In this document: in pieces, positions 14,374 through 20,780 of the stretch
Layout of the letters: the number at the start of each line of letters is the position of its first letter
Numbering within the stretch: the first letter of the stretch is position 1
Assembly: GCA_934294885.1 (NCBI GenBank)
Contig: CAKRAK010000032.1
Coordinates: 1-23,260, forward strand
Length of the DNA: 23,260 nucleotides
Source of the DNA: an uncultured Lachnospiraceae bacterium
GTDB lineage: Bacteria > Bacillota > Clostridia > Lachnospirales > Lachnospiraceae
Direction: 5' to 3'
Translations under genes and position numbers: made by a program
Notes under the pieces: model-generated
Told to the model about the DNA's origin: nothing
Databases searched by the model: none
Seen by the model: the letters and a program-made list of their open reading frames with translations, nothing else

Positions 14374-15204
14374 ATGAATTCAAAGAATGCATTTATAGAA
14401 TTTGAAGAAGACCAAAAGGAATGTTTTCCGGAGATATATGAATTGAATATTATCAGTGGAGGCTGTCATATCTATGGATATATGCTGACACCGGATAAAA
14501 GAATAGAAGGCCCATATCCAACAATCATCATGTCCCATGGATTTCCGGGATATACTACCAATAACGATTTGGAGCATGCCCTGATGCGGATGGGATGTGT
14601 TGTGATACATATGAACCACAGAGGTGCATGGGGTAGTGAGGGAAACTACCTTTTTACCAATTTAAAGGACGACCTTGTAGCGATTGCAAAATGGGCGCAT
14701 AATCCGGCAATTGCAGACCAGTATCATATAGACAGGGACAATATTTTTCTGGTTGGTCACAGTATGGGTGGTCAGACGGTATTAAATGCAGCAAAGGAGT
14801 TATCCTTTATTAAGGGTGTTGTAGCCATGGCAGCTTACGATATTGGTGCCGCCTTCCGTTACAAAATGGAAAAAGACCTGTTCCTGATGATAGAGACAGA
14901 GGGTCAGTGTCTTAAGATGAATTCTGCCAGTGAGGTTTATGAAAATGCGCTTTTGAATCAGCAGGAGTTAAGTGTATTGAACCGATATGAGGAATTAGTA
15001 AACCGCAATGTGCTTTTGGTGGAAGCTTCCTTTGATACCATTGCTCCCCCGGATAAGATGTTAAAGCCGTTGGCGGTAAAGCTTGAGGAAGCAAATGGAA
15101 ATATCCGGTATGAGACCATACCGAGCAATCACAGTTTTATCGGTCAGCGTATGAAGCTTACGAATATTGTAGGCCGCTGGATAGAAGAGACGGTAAACGG
15201 CTGA
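14374..15204 (+). CDS. Alpha/beta hydrolase (serine hydrolase)
   Basis: The 276-residue protein has the alpha/beta-hydrolase fold and a complete catalytic triad by position: nucleophile Ser130 in GHSMGG, Asp221 in 'SFDTIAPP', and His253 in SNHSF. The oxyanion-hole strand is SHGFPG (54-59), followed by HMNHRGAWGSEG. There is no signal peptide, so it acts in the cytoplasm. The sequence resembles the dienelactone-hydrolase/peptidase S9-like esterases; the substrate is unknown. An AAAGGAG ribosome site precedes the ATG. It has its own promoter and is followed by the separate aspartate kinase transcription unit. Confidence 0.88.
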   Translation: MNSKNAFIEFEEDQKECFPEIYELNIISGGCHIYGYMLTPDKRIEGPYPTIIMSHGFPGYTTNNDLEHALMRMGCVVIHMNHRGAWGSEGNYLFTNLKDDLVAIAKWAHNPAIADQYHIDRDNIFLVGHSMGGQTVLNAAKELSFIKGVVAMAAYDIGAAFRYKMEKDLFLMIETEGQCLKMNSASEVYENALLNQQELSVLNRYEELVNRNVLLVEASFDTIAPPDKMLKPLAVKLEEANGNIRYETIPSNHSFIGQRMKLTNIVGRWIEETVNG

Positions 15205-15277
15205 CAGGAAGAATTGCCCGATAATGTTGCAAAAGAATTAAAAAAAGTAAGTATTTGGCGGTTTTTTAATAAAATAC

Positions 15278-15306
15278 TTGCCAGAATGAATAAATATGCA
15301 TAAAAT
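15278..15306 (+). promoter_or_regulatory. Promoter of the aspartate kinase gene
   Basis: TTGCCA (15278-15283) and TAAAAT (15301-15306) are spaced by 17 bases, 66 bases before the start codon. The leader is too short and lacks the stems of a lysine riboswitch. Confidence 0.55.
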
Positions 15307-15371
15307 ACAAATGTTAGGAAATGCATGGATGCTAAAGATTATGCAAATAAACAAAGAAAAGGTAGAAATCA

Positions 15372-16688
15372 ATGAAAAAAGTAGTTAAGTTTGGTGGTAG
15401 CTCATTGGCAAGCGCAGAACAGTTTAAAAAGGTTGGCGCTATTATTCGCGCAGACGAGAGTCGTGTATATGTTGTACCTTCCGCACCGGGAAAAAGATTT
15501 CCGGAGGATACAAAGGTAACGGATATGCTTCTTCATGTATATGAAACTGCAAGTGCAGGGGATGATATTACAGAAGAATTGAAAGCCATTAAGGCAAGAT
15601 ATGATGAAATCATTACCGGCCTTGAGCTGACAGGATTTACTTTAGATAAAGAGTTTGAAGAGATTGAAGCAAATTTAAAGGCGGATCCTCAGGTTGATTA
15701 TGCGGCATCCCGTGGTGAGTTTTTGAATGGTAAAATTATGGCAGCTTATCTGGATGTAGATTTTATTGATCCTGCTGATGTGATTTTCTTCAATGTAGAA
15801 GGTAATTTGAATACTTACAAGACAGAAAAACTTATGTCTGCAAGACTGGCAGAAAGTAAACGTGCAGTTATTCCGGGATTTTACGGTACGGGAAAAGATG
15901 GAAGGATCAAGACATTTTCAAGAGGTGGTTCTGATGTGACCGGTTCTCTTGTTGCACAGGCAAGCCGTGCGGATGTATATGAGAACTGGACGGATGTATC
16001 AGGCTTCCTTGTAACAGATCCTCGTATTGTTCCGAATCCAAAGCCAATTAAATATATTACGTATCGTGAGCTTCGAGAGCTTTCTTACATGGGAGCATCC
16101 GTTCTTCATGAGGATGCAATCTTCCCGGTTCGTCATTGCGGTATTCCAATTAATATTCGTAATACAAATGCACCGGAGGATGTTGGTACATGGATTGTAG
16201 AAAGTACCTGCCAGAAGCAGGATTATGTTGTAACCGGTATTGCAGGTAAGAAGGATTTTTGTACAATCTTTATTTCAAAGGCAATGATGAATTCAGAAAT
16301 CGGATTCGGCAGAAAGGTACTTCAGGCATTTGAAGAGAATGATATTTCTTTCGAACATATGCCATCCGGAATTGATACAATGACAATTGTTGTTCATGAG
16401 GATGAATTTATGGACAAGGAGCAGCAGGTTGTATCTACCATTCATCGTCTTGCTGAGCCGGACTCTGTAGAAATCGAATCAGGTCTTGCCTTGATTGCTG
16501 TAGTTGGTCGTGGCATGAAGTCTGCAAGTGGTACAGCAGGTAAATTATTCACAGCACTTGCACATAAGGGCATTAATATTAAGATGATCGATCAGGGTTC
16601 TTCTGAGTTGAATATCATCATTGGTGTTCAGAACCGTGATTTTGAAAGCGCAATTGATGCCATTTATCATACATTTATTAAGGATTGA
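15372..16688 (+). CDS. lysC: Aspartate kinase
   Basis: This enzyme phosphorylates L-aspartate, the first step toward lysine, threonine, methionine and diaminopimelate. The 438-residue protein starts with the kinase signature VVKFGGSSLA (residues 4-13). It has a Clostridia-type N-terminus with a PSAPGKRFPEDTKVTDML stretch and the central FSRGGSDVTGSLVA motif (about 178-191) that binds aspartate and ATP. Two C-terminal ACT-type regulatory segments cover about 300-438 (CTIFISKAMMNSEIGFGRKVLQAFEENDISFEHMPSG, and IAVVGRGMKSASGTAGKLFTALAHKGINIKMIDQGSSELNIIIGV), so feedback inhibition by lysine or threonine is expected. It is monofunctional, without a homoserine dehydrogenase domain. It has its own promoter and a strong terminator, so it is monocistronic. 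The exact paralogue type (lysC- or yclM-like) cannot be settled here. Confidence 0.94.
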   Translation: MKKVVKFGGSSLASAEQFKKVGAIIRADESRVYVVPSAPGKRFPEDTKVTDMLLHVYETASAGDDITEELKAIKARYDEIITGLELTGFTLDKEFEEIEANLKADPQVDYAASRGEFLNGKIMAAYLDVDFIDPADVIFFNVEGNLNTYKTEKLMSARLAESKRAVIPGFYGTGKDGRIKTFSRGGSDVTGSLVAQASRADVYENWTDVSGFLVTDPRIVPNPKPIKYITYRELRELSYMGASVLHEDAIFPVRHCGIPINIRNTNAPEDVGTWIVESTCQKQDYVVTGIAGKKDFCTIFISKAMMNSEIGFGRKVLQAFEENDISFEHMPSGIDTMTIVVHEDEFMDKEQQVVSTIHRLAEPDSVEIESGLALIAVVGRGMKSASGTAGKLFTALAHKGINIKMIDQGSSELNIIIGVQNRDFESAIDAIYHTFIKD

Positions 16689-16724
16689 GAAGAAAGAGCG
16701 TTTTATAACAATCTTTGAGGGAAG

Positions 16725-16773
16725 AAAGAGGTACCGGATATCAACAGGGTTGATATCCGGCACCTCTTTTTTA
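16725..16773 (+). terminator. Terminator of the aspartate kinase gene
   Basis: A 21-bp stem (16725-16745 with 16749-16769, one A-C mismatch, loop AGG) built around AGAGGT, CCGGATATCAAC and their complements is followed by a T run to 16772. Confidence 0.93.
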
Positions 16774-16793
16774 ATATCCGGTTAAAAAAATGT

Positions 16794-16817
16794 AACCTTT
16801 CCGGTTCCTGATTCGTT
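16794..16817 (+). promoter_or_regulatory. ECF-type promoter upstream of the first sigma gene
   Basis: TGTAACCTTT (AAC at 16794-16796) and CGTTATG (CGTT at 16814-16817) are separated by 17 bases, matching the AAC/CGT promoter style of ECF sigma factors. It lies about 45 bases upstream of the sigma gene, as expected for autoregulation. The same spacing occurs at 18509-18532. Confidence 0.6.
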
Positions 16818-16863
16818 ATGTTTATGTAGGGACCTTACAAAGAAATGAAATGAGGAGAAACTC

Positions 16864-17346
16864 ATGAATAACACAATAGAAGGGCTGATGAAGGAGTATC
16901 AGACGAATCTTTTCGTTACGGCATTTAATATATGTAAAAATGCGGAGGATGCGAAGGATGTCGTTCAGGATACATTCATTGCCTATATGACATCCAATCA
17001 GAAGTTTAATGATGAAGGACATATCAGGGCGTGGTTGTTCCGTGTTGCCATTAACAAGGCAAAGGACTTTAACAAATCATTTTGGAAAAGAAACCGGATG
17101 CCTCTTGAAGATTATATGGAGACCTTGCCATTTGAAACAAAAGAAGACAGCAGTCTGTTTGAGGCAGTTTTGAATCTGCCGGAAAAATACAGAGTTGTAA
17201 TTCATTTGTTTTATTATGAGGATATGTCAATAAAAGAAATTTCAGGCGTTATGAGAATCAGTGAGAGTAATGTAAAAGTGAGATTATCAAGAGGTCGTAA
17301 GCTTCTGAAGGATGTTTTAATGGAGGAATGGGAAGATGACGAATAA
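16864..17346 (+). CDS. ECF-type RNA polymerase sigma factor (first pair)
   Basis: The 160-residue sigma-70-family protein has region 2 at about residues 8-80 (LFVTAFNICKNAEDAKDVVQDTFIAYM, then HIRAWLFRVAINKAKD) and region 4 at about 105-155 (LPEKYRVVIHLFYYEDMSIKEISGVMRISESNVKVRLSRGRKLLKD), with no sigma region 1 or 3. It directs RNA polymerase to a small stress regulon when its membrane-bound anti-sigma factor is inactivated. The GAGGAGAA ribosome site is good. Its last codons overlap the following anti-sigma gene by 11 bases (ATG at 17336), which keeps the two proteins in step. Confidence 0.93.
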   Translation: MNNTIEGLMKEYQTNLFVTAFNICKNAEDAKDVVQDTFIAYMTSNQKFNDEGHIRAWLFRVAINKAKDFNKSFWKRNRMPLEDYMETLPFETKEDSSLFEAVLNLPEKYRVVIHLFYYEDMSIKEISGVMRISESNVKVRLSRGRKLLKDVLMEEWEDDE

Positions 17347-18394
17347 AGAAAAATATAAGAAGGCATTTAATGTATTAGCATCTTCCGAACCAATATCTTT
17401 GGAGGTAAATGCTATGAAAAATAAAAAAAGAAAGTTATCAGGAAATATTGCCGCTGCTGTTGCCATTTGTGTTTTGCTGGTCGGTGGGGGAACGGGAGTA
17501 TACGCTGCCGCAAAGTATTTAGGTGTGAAGGATTTTGCTGACCGTTCCGGTATGAAGCTTCCGGAAACTGCCACGGAAGAGATACAAAAGGATATTGATG
17601 TGACACAAAGTGAAAATAATACCATTTTTGAAAGCTCGGTAAAGGAAGCCTTGTGTGACAGTGAATCTATTATGTTGGTGTACGAGGTTCATGCCAAAGA
17701 GGCGAATCAATATTTGTTTGTGCCGGAGGATGCATTGCCAACAGATTCCGTGCAGGATATAGGATATGCGGAAGATAAGTCTATCGGGGACTATGCCGCA
17801 GAGAAAAACCTTACTATTGTTTATATCGGTGGTGGAATCTCAAACAGAGATGAATTGGGAATTGCAGAGGCATCTATGGATTTCGTTTCAGCAGGTGATG
17901 ATGTGATGGATGTATTTGTGCATTGCGGAGTGACGGAAACCGCCCAAACAAGAGATATAAATGTTGTTGCCACGGGAAGAATAGATGGACAGGAGGATGT
18001 TATGAGCCTTGAGTCAACCTTCCAATTGCAGGATATGTCAACTACAACTACGACGGAATATGCCTGTGGTGAGAATATGTCTCAGGGAGATTTTTATGAG
18101 ATACAAAGGGCACAGGTGGTTCAGACAGATATAGGAACCTATGTGGACATTTATTATAGAAATGACCGGCTGGAAAATCCGGACGATGGATTGACCTTTA
18201 GTGTTGTAGACCGGGATGGAAATGAATTACAGTCCATGGGAGGCTCCGGCGAGGAAGTAGTAGATAATAATGATTGTAAAACCAGATGTATGCTGGAAAA
18301 ATGTGAAATCGGAGAAACCCTATATATTAAGGCATTTGATTGTAATGAAAAAAATGTGTACGGCATTTTTGAACTTCATATGGTAGAAGAATAA
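17336..18394 (+). CDS. Membrane-anchored probable anti-sigma factor (first pair)
   Basis: The 352-residue protein has a short cytoplasmic N-terminus (about 1-35, 'NKEKYKKAFNVLASSEPISLEVNAMKNKKRK'), one membrane helix (about 38-57) and a large extracytoplasmic domain. This is the layout of Lachnospiraceae anti-sigma proteins encoded directly after ECF sigma genes. The short N-terminal segment is where the sigma factor should be held. The outer domain (about 60-352) is beta-rich, with several Cys residues, and I do not recognise a named family. The anti-sigma role rests on gene order, the 11-base overlap and topology, not on a domain match. What it senses is unknown. Confidence 0.75.
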   Translation: MTNKEKYKKAFNVLASSEPISLEVNAMKNKKRKLSGNIAAAVAICVLLVGGGTGVYAAAKYLGVKDFADRSGMKLPETATEEIQKDIDVTQSENNTIFESSVKEALCDSESIMLVYEVHAKEANQYLFVPEDALPTDSVQDIGYAEDKSIGDYAAEKNLTIVYIGGGISNRDELGIAEASMDFVSAGDDVMDVFVHCGVTETAQTRDINVVATGRIDGQEDVMSLESTFQLQDMSTTTTTEYACGENMSQGDFYEIQRAQVVQTDIGTYVDIYYRNDRLENPDDGLTFSVVDRDGNELQSMGGSGEEVVDNNDCKTRCMLEKCEIGETLYIKAFDCNEKNVYGIFELHMVEE

Positions 18395-18418
18395 AGATTT
18401 GTTTCTCAAAATAATCTG

Positions 18419-18465
18419 AAAGAGGTGTCAGTGTACCGGTAGATTGGTAACAGGCACCTCTTTTC
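18419..18465 (+). terminator. Terminator of the first sigma/anti-sigma operon
   Basis: AAAGAGGTGTC (18419-18429) pairs with GGCACCTCTTT (18453-18463) with one G-T pair. An inner stem (TGTACC with GGTAACA) and a short T run complete it. The outer arm sequence resembles the terminator at 16725. Confidence 0.8.
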
Positions 18466-18487
18466 TAATGGAAAAATATATTTATTT

Positions 18488-18509
18488 TTCAAAAATCGTG
18501 ATTTTTGAA
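18488..18509. promoter_or_regulatory. Perfect 22-bp palindrome overlapping an ECF -35 element
   Basis: TTCAAAAATC (18488-18497) and GATTTTTGAA (18500-18509) form a perfect 10-bp inverted repeat around a GT centre. Its right arm runs into TGAAAC, the -35 element of the second sigma promoter. A second, shorter palindrome (AATCGCGATT, 18571-18580) shares the ATCG-GATT core. This arrangement suggests an operator for an unidentified regulator. Confidence 0.5.
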
Positions 18510-18535
18510 ACTTTTTGTGTTACAGTATCGTCTAA
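18506..18535 (+). promoter_or_regulatory. ECF-type promoter upstream of the second sigma gene
   Basis: TGAAACTTTT (AAC at 18509-18511) and CGTCTAA (CGTC at 18529-18532), 17 bases apart, closely match the TGAAAC...CGTC/A consensus of ECF sigma factors such as SigW/SigV. It lies about 115 bases upstream of the sigma gene and suggests autoregulation. Confidence 0.7.
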
Positions 18536-18650
18536 TTTACAGAACGCGTTAAAAAGAATATTTAATAGATAATCGCGATTTTAAATTCTGCAGAAGTGAT
18601 ATAGGATTTCACAAATGTTTAAGAAGGCTTAAGCTGGGAAGGAGGATAAG

Positions 18651-19139
18651 ATGATTCATCAAAAGAGAATACAGAAACGGGTAGAGGAAGAGATTACCCG
18701 TTCTTATGAGATGATGTACCGTCTGGCATATTCTTATGTATATAATCCGGATGATGCCATGGATATTGTTCAGGAGAGTGCATATAAGGCAATTCGATAT
18801 GCAGATCAGGTACAGAATGAAAAGTATATAAAGACATGGCTGTGTAAGATTGTAATAAATATGTCATTGGATTATTTAAAAACGAATCAAAGGGAGGTGC
18901 CTGTTGATCAATTATATGAAAGAGATGAGCCTATGACAGAGGATACATATGAAGATTTTGATACCATAAGAGCGTTGAATATATTGGAAGAAAAGGAAAA
19001 GACGGTTGTGATTCTCCGGTTTTTTGAAAGTCGGAAGCTGGAAGAAATCGCAGTCATTATGGAGGAAAATCAAAATACGGTTAAAACCTGGTTATACAGA
19101 GCCCTGAAAAAATTAAGGGTAGAACTGGAAAAGGCATAG
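18651..19139 (+). CDS. ECF sigma factor, SigV-like (second pair)
   Basis: The 162-residue sigma-70 protein has region 2 at about residues 20-85 (MMYRLAYSYVYNPDDAMDIVQESAYKAI, then IKTWLCKIVINMSLDYLK) and region 4 at about 110-158 (LEEKEKTVVILRFFESRKLEEIAVIMEENQNTVKTWLYRALKKLR). The partner downstream is of the RsiV type, so this corresponds to the SigV/RsiV pair. In Bacillus subtilis, Enterococcus and Clostridioides that pair is activated by lysozyme and switches on peptidoglycan-modifying enzymes; whether the same signal applies here is inference. A GGAAGGAGG ribosome site and an ECF-type promoter precede it, and 16 bases separate it from the anti-sigma gene. Confidence 0.93.
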   Translation: MIHQKRIQKRVEEEITRSYEMMYRLAYSYVYNPDDAMDIVQESAYKAIRYADQVQNEKYIKTWLCKIVINMSLDYLKTNQREVPVDQLYERDEPMTEDTYEDFDTIRALNILEEKEKTVVILRFFESRKLEEIAVIMEENQNTVKTWLYRALKKLRVELEKA

Positions 19140-19155
19140 AAAGGAATGGTGAATT

Positions 19156-20061
19156 ATGAAGCAGGATAGATTAGAACAATTAAAATCAGCATATGACTGG
19201 ATTGAGATTCCGGAAGAACTGGAATCAAAGGTTAAAAAATCCATAGAACAGGCAAAGTTTGACAGTATTACAGCTTCCAACCCGCGTAAAAATAAATTTA
19301 CATGGCGGGGAATTGTGGGAACCGGAGCTGTTGCAGCAATGCTTGCATTTGTGATTACTGTAAATTGTAACAGTGAAATTGCTTATGCAATGAAGGATAT
19401 TCCCGTAATCGGAGCTGTTGTGGATGTTATAACATTTTCCCGATTCCAACAGCAGGATAAGGATATGAGTGCAGACGTCAAGACCCCTCAGGTAACTGTA
19501 GAAAACGGTGGCACCGGTGTAGATGAGATGAATCAGAAAATCCAGCAGTACACAGATGAAATTATCAAGCAATATCAGGAGGACGTGAAAGCTACAAATG
19601 GCGAAGGCTATGAAACAGTTACTACAGATTATGAAGTGGTGACGGATAATGACAGTCTGTTCTCTTTGCGAATGAACACAACTGTAGCATTGAACACATC
19701 GGGAGTTACGATCAAGATTTATCATCTGGATAAGGAAACCGGTAAATTGATTACTCTTCCAGATTTCTTTAAGGAAAACAGTGATTATAAAACCATTATT
19801 TCAGATGAAATAAAAAGGCAGATGCGGGAACAGATGGCGGCAGATAAAGATAATGTTACTTATTTTCTGGATGATGCTGATGTGCCGGATTGGAAATGGA
19901 CCGGAATCACGGATGACGCTAATTTCTATATCAATAAAGACGGAAATCTGGTCTTTGTTTTTGATAAATATGAAGTGGCACCGGGTTATATGGGTGTTTG
20001 CGAATTTGAAATTCCATCCTCTTTGGTAAAGGACATTTTAAAGCCGCAATACCAGTCATAG
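19156..20061 (+). CDS. RsiV-like anti-sigma factor (DUF4163/DUF3298)
   Basis: The 301-residue protein holds its sigma factor at the membrane. The N-terminal 48 residues are cytoplasmic and one membrane helix spans about 52-70. It is followed by an AYA-M sequence (76-79) with the form of a signal-peptidase site, then the typical RsiV segment MKDIPVIGAVVDVITFSRF (79-97). The extracytoplasmic region contains a DUF4163-like part (about 100-195) and a C-terminal DUF3298 domain (about 205-298, from LPDFFKENSDYKTII to FVFDKYEVAPGYMGVCEFEIPSSLV). In B. subtilis, RsiV binds lysozyme directly; signal peptidase and then RasP cleave it and release SigV. The conserved cleavage region here fits that mechanism. 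Confidence 0.92.
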   Translation: MKQDRLEQLKSAYDWIEIPEELESKVKKSIEQAKFDSITASNPRKNKFTWRGIVGTGAVAAMLAFVITVNCNSEIAYAMKDIPVIGAVVDVITFSRFQQQDKDMSADVKTPQVTVENGGTGVDEMNQKIQQYTDEIIKQYQEDVKATNGEGYETVTTDYEVVTDNDSLFSLRMNTTVALNTSGVTIKIYHLDKETGKLITLPDFFKENSDYKTIISDEIKRQMREQMAADKDNVTYFLDDADVPDWKWTGITDDANFYINKDGNLVFVFDKYEVAPGYMGVCEFEIPSSLVKDILKPQYQS

Positions 20062-20100
20062 AAAGACAGGGAGACATTTTGCCTCTGAAAAAGATGAAAG

Positions 20101-20134
20101 ATTCCCCATCGGCGTTTGGCTGATGGGGAATTTT
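20101..20134 (+). terminator. Terminator of the second sigma/anti-sigma operon
   Basis: A 13-bp stem (20101-20113 with 20119-20131, core TTCCCCATC/GATGGGGAA, one G-T pair, loop GTTTG) is followed by four T residues. Confidence 0.85.
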
Positions 20135-20180
20135 AAGCTGCTGTAAACAGGAAGTTGCGGGGATAACTGATTACTATACC

Positions 20181-20400
<220 letters not shown>

Positions 20401-20416
20401 GTGGATAGATTTAATG

Positions 20417-20473
20417 AAAAAACACAGGGTAAGAGTCGCATGATAAATATGCGGCTCTTATCCTGTGTTTTTT
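20417..20473. terminator. Near-perfect 25-bp hairpin with T run
   Basis: Positions 20417-20441 pair with 20449-20473 throughout, using only two G-T pairs, around a GATAAAT loop. Core arms are ACACAGGGTAAGAG and CTCTTATCCTGTGT. The six A residues on the left and six T residues on the right make it a bidirectional terminator. No gene directly upstream on the + strand clearly needs it. The second 88-nt repeat starts at the next base. Confidence 0.8.
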
Positions 20474-20561
20474 GTTATGGTGATGAGAAAAATGCACGTA
20501 TTTATGAGGTGCATTTGACGACTGCTAATCTGAGAGAGATTCGCAGAGTGTAACTCGTCTC
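20474..20561. repeat. 88-nt dispersed structured repeat, copy 2
   Basis: This is the partner of 9673-9760, gap-free and 84% identical by hand count. The inner hairpin is perfect here (AAATGCAC with GTGCATTT) and the outer ends pair as GATGAG with CTCGTC. It lies directly behind a terminator hairpin, as copy 1 does, and in the same orientation relative to it. Confidence 0.8.
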
Positions 20562-20644
20562 CATATGACTGGATTTTGTGAAAGGAACTTATAGGAAGCT
20601 CCGGGTCGAATCAGTTACATATTTTAAAAGGGCTAATAAATGAT

Positions 20645-20779
20645 AGGAGGGATGTCTATAACCTTAAGAAGGGTACCACTTACTATGTACGAGTCAGAGC
20701 CTACAAGGCAGATTCTGTCGGGATGAAGGTTTATGGCAAGTACAATGCAGACAAAGGAAAAAATAAAAGGAGAACATGA
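20645..20779 (+). pseudogene. 3' remnant of a fibronectin type III domain surface-protein gene
   Basis: The frame reads NLKKGTTYYVRVRAYKADSV, then GMKVYGKYNADKGK and a stop at 20777-20779. This is the last strand region of the fibronectin type III domains found at the C-terminus of Lachnospiraceae cell-surface proteins. No start or earlier part of the domain is present; upstream sequence becomes unrelated at about 20650. The stop lies one base before the ATG of the next surface-protein gene, which itself enters a fibronectin III domain at the window end. It is therefore a leftover of a related neighbouring gene. Confidence 0.75.
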
Positions 20780-20780
20780 T

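Noticed and set aside
15205..15371. Lysine riboswitch or other leader before the aspartate kinase gene
   Set aside because: The leader after the promoter is only about 60 bases and lacks the conserved L-box stems. A 9-bp stem at about 15249-15280 has no downstream T run on this strand.
20474..20561. Hammerhead-type ribozyme (TGATGAG followed by GAAAA-like bases)
   Set aside because: Copy 1 reads CGACGAGGAAAA at the same place, so the essential CUGAUGA core is not conserved, and the required three-stem arrangement is not seen.
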